From Proteobacteria bacterium ST_bin16 (GTDB lineage: Bacteria > Pseudomonadota > Gammaproteobacteria > Burkholderiales > Nitrosomonadaceae): 5,683 nt of DNA. The stretch spans positions 1 to 5,683 of the forward strand of contig MSXT01000060.1 in the NCBI GenBank assembly GCA_002083595.1. Reading direction: 5' to 3'. A program made the position numbers and the translations under genes. The notes below the pieces were generated by a model that saw only the letters and a list, made by a program, of their open reading frames with translations, was not told where the DNA came from and searched no databases. Below are positions 4,989 through 5,683 of this stretch, piece by piece. Numbering within the stretch: position 1 is the stretch's first letter; each line of letters starts with the position of its first letter.

Positions 4989-5683
4989 ATGACCGCTAAT
5001 ATTCCTCTGCAACCGCAACGGCTACGTCATGCCTGCGATCCCGGTCAATTCACGTTTCAGACCACGGCGGACTTACCGGACTTAACGGAGATCATCGGCC
5101 AAGCACGCGCCATGGATGCGGTGCGTTTCGGTTCGGACATTCGCCGGGAAGGTTACAATCTTTTTGTCCTGGGCTCACCCGGGATGGGCCGCCACACCCT
5201 AGTGCAGCAGTTTCTCGACAGCAAAGCCAGCAAGGAAGCGGAACCGCCGGATTGGTGCTATCTCAATAACTTTACCCAGCCGCACAAACCGAAAGCGCTC
5301 AAATTGCCATCCGGCAAAGGGGAAGCATTGCGTGCGCATATGGCACGGCTGGTGGATTATTTGCGCAGCGCCATTCCCGTGCAGTTTGAAAGCGAGGAAT
5401 ACCGGAGCAGGATCAGTGCAATACAGCAAGAATACAATGAACGGCAGGAACGCGATATCGCGGAATTAGAAGCGGAAGCCGAAAAAAAAGAGATTATCCT
5501 GCTGCGTACGCCGGAAGGGTTTGCGCTGGCACCGAGCCGCAATCGCGAAGCCATTCCACCGGATGAATACGATAAGCTGCCTCAGGAAAGAAAAGATCAG
5601 ATCGAGACCGATGTTGCGGAATTGCAAGCCCATCTGGAAAAAATTCTGGCTCGCTTGCCGCAACGCCGCCGCGAGCGCAGTGA
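4989..5683 (+). CDS. Lon-related AAA ATPase/protease, N-terminal part (AAA_32 family)
   Basis: The frame is open from the ATG at 4989 to the window end, giving 231 residues without a stop; the TGA in the final bases is out of frame. It resembles the putative ATP-dependent protease family related to LonB (AAA_32 region in the N-terminal half, Lon Ser/Lys protease domain at the C-terminus), whose members are about 800 residues. Family landmarks are IIGQARAMDAVRFG at residues 35-48, GYNLFVLGSPGMGRHT at 55-70, DWCYLNNF at 88-95, LPSGKG near 106-111 and LLRTPEGFALAP at 171-182. Residues of about 134-168 and 199-231 are charged and helical, likely coiled-coil, as in the long inserted helical region of this family. 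The Walker A position has Arg68-His69 instead of Lys-Thr/Ser. The protease half, and so catalytic competence, lies outside the window. The ribosome site is weak (GAAGAAAA just upstream). It is divergent from the RNase T2 gene. Confidence 0.85.
   Translation, partial: MTANIPLQPQRLRHACDPGQFTFQTTADLPDLTEIIGQARAMDAVRFGSDIRREGYNLFVLGSPGMGRHTLVQQFLDSKASKEAEPPDWCYLNNFTQPHKPKALKLPSGKGEALRAHMARLVDYLRSAIPVQFESEEYRSRISAIQQEYNERQERDIAELEAEAEKKEIILLRTPEGFALAPSRNREAIPPDEYDKLPQERKDQIETDVAELQAHLEKILARLPQRRRERS

Noticed and set aside
5199..5663. Three minus-strand frames opposite the Lon-related gene
   Set aside because: The plus-strand frame is continuous and matches a known family across its length; the minus-strand translations are low-complexity shadows.

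Overview
The window looks like a bacterial chromosome segment, most likely from a Gram-negative proteobacterium. The evidence is the proteobacterial-type glutathione synthetase, a YadG/YadH-like ABC-2 pair, a type-I-secreted RTX metalloprotease and a Sec-exported RNase T2. A betaproteobacterium of the Nitrosomonas kind would fit, but that is recall-based inference and not demonstrated here. No rRNA, tRNA, CRISPR array or intact mobile element was seen.

Layout. (1) 1-1923, plus strand: the 3' end of gshB, then an ABC-2 ATPase and its permease. Both junctions are 4-base ATGA stop/start overlaps, so this is one translationally coupled operon. (2) 1924-2251: a 328-base non-coding gap. It opens with a 61-base nested palindrome directly after the permease stop, then has a convincing stem plus T7 terminator, then a perfect TATAAT box and a strong ribosome binding site for the next gene. 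(3) 2252-3517, plus strand: a 421-residue M10B (serralysin-like) zinc protease with five RTX nonapeptides. (4) 3518-3609: a short convergent gap holding a perfect 13-bp inverted repeat. (5) 3610-4620, minus strand: a secreted RNase T2 with an extra N-terminal SH3-like domain. (6) 4621-4988: a 368-base divergent intergenic region with two nested stems, a spaced inverted repeat and a tentative promoter. (7) 4989 to the window end, plus strand: the N-terminal 231 residues of a Lon-related AAA ATPase/protease whose Walker A motif has Arg-His where Lys-Thr is usual.

How the genes work together. The gshB-ABC operon joins cytoplasmic glutathione synthesis to an efflux-type transporter of unknown substrate. 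The middle of the window encodes two extracytoplasmic hydrolases, a protease leaving by type I secretion and an RNase leaving by Sec, placed tail to tail. They may both serve nutrient scavenging or attack on other cells, but no shared regulation is visible. The last gene belongs to intracellular protein quality control and is probably an independent unit. I saw no clearly novel multi-gene system. The best leads are the RNase T2 domain fusion, the orphan RTX protease and the structured intergenic elements.
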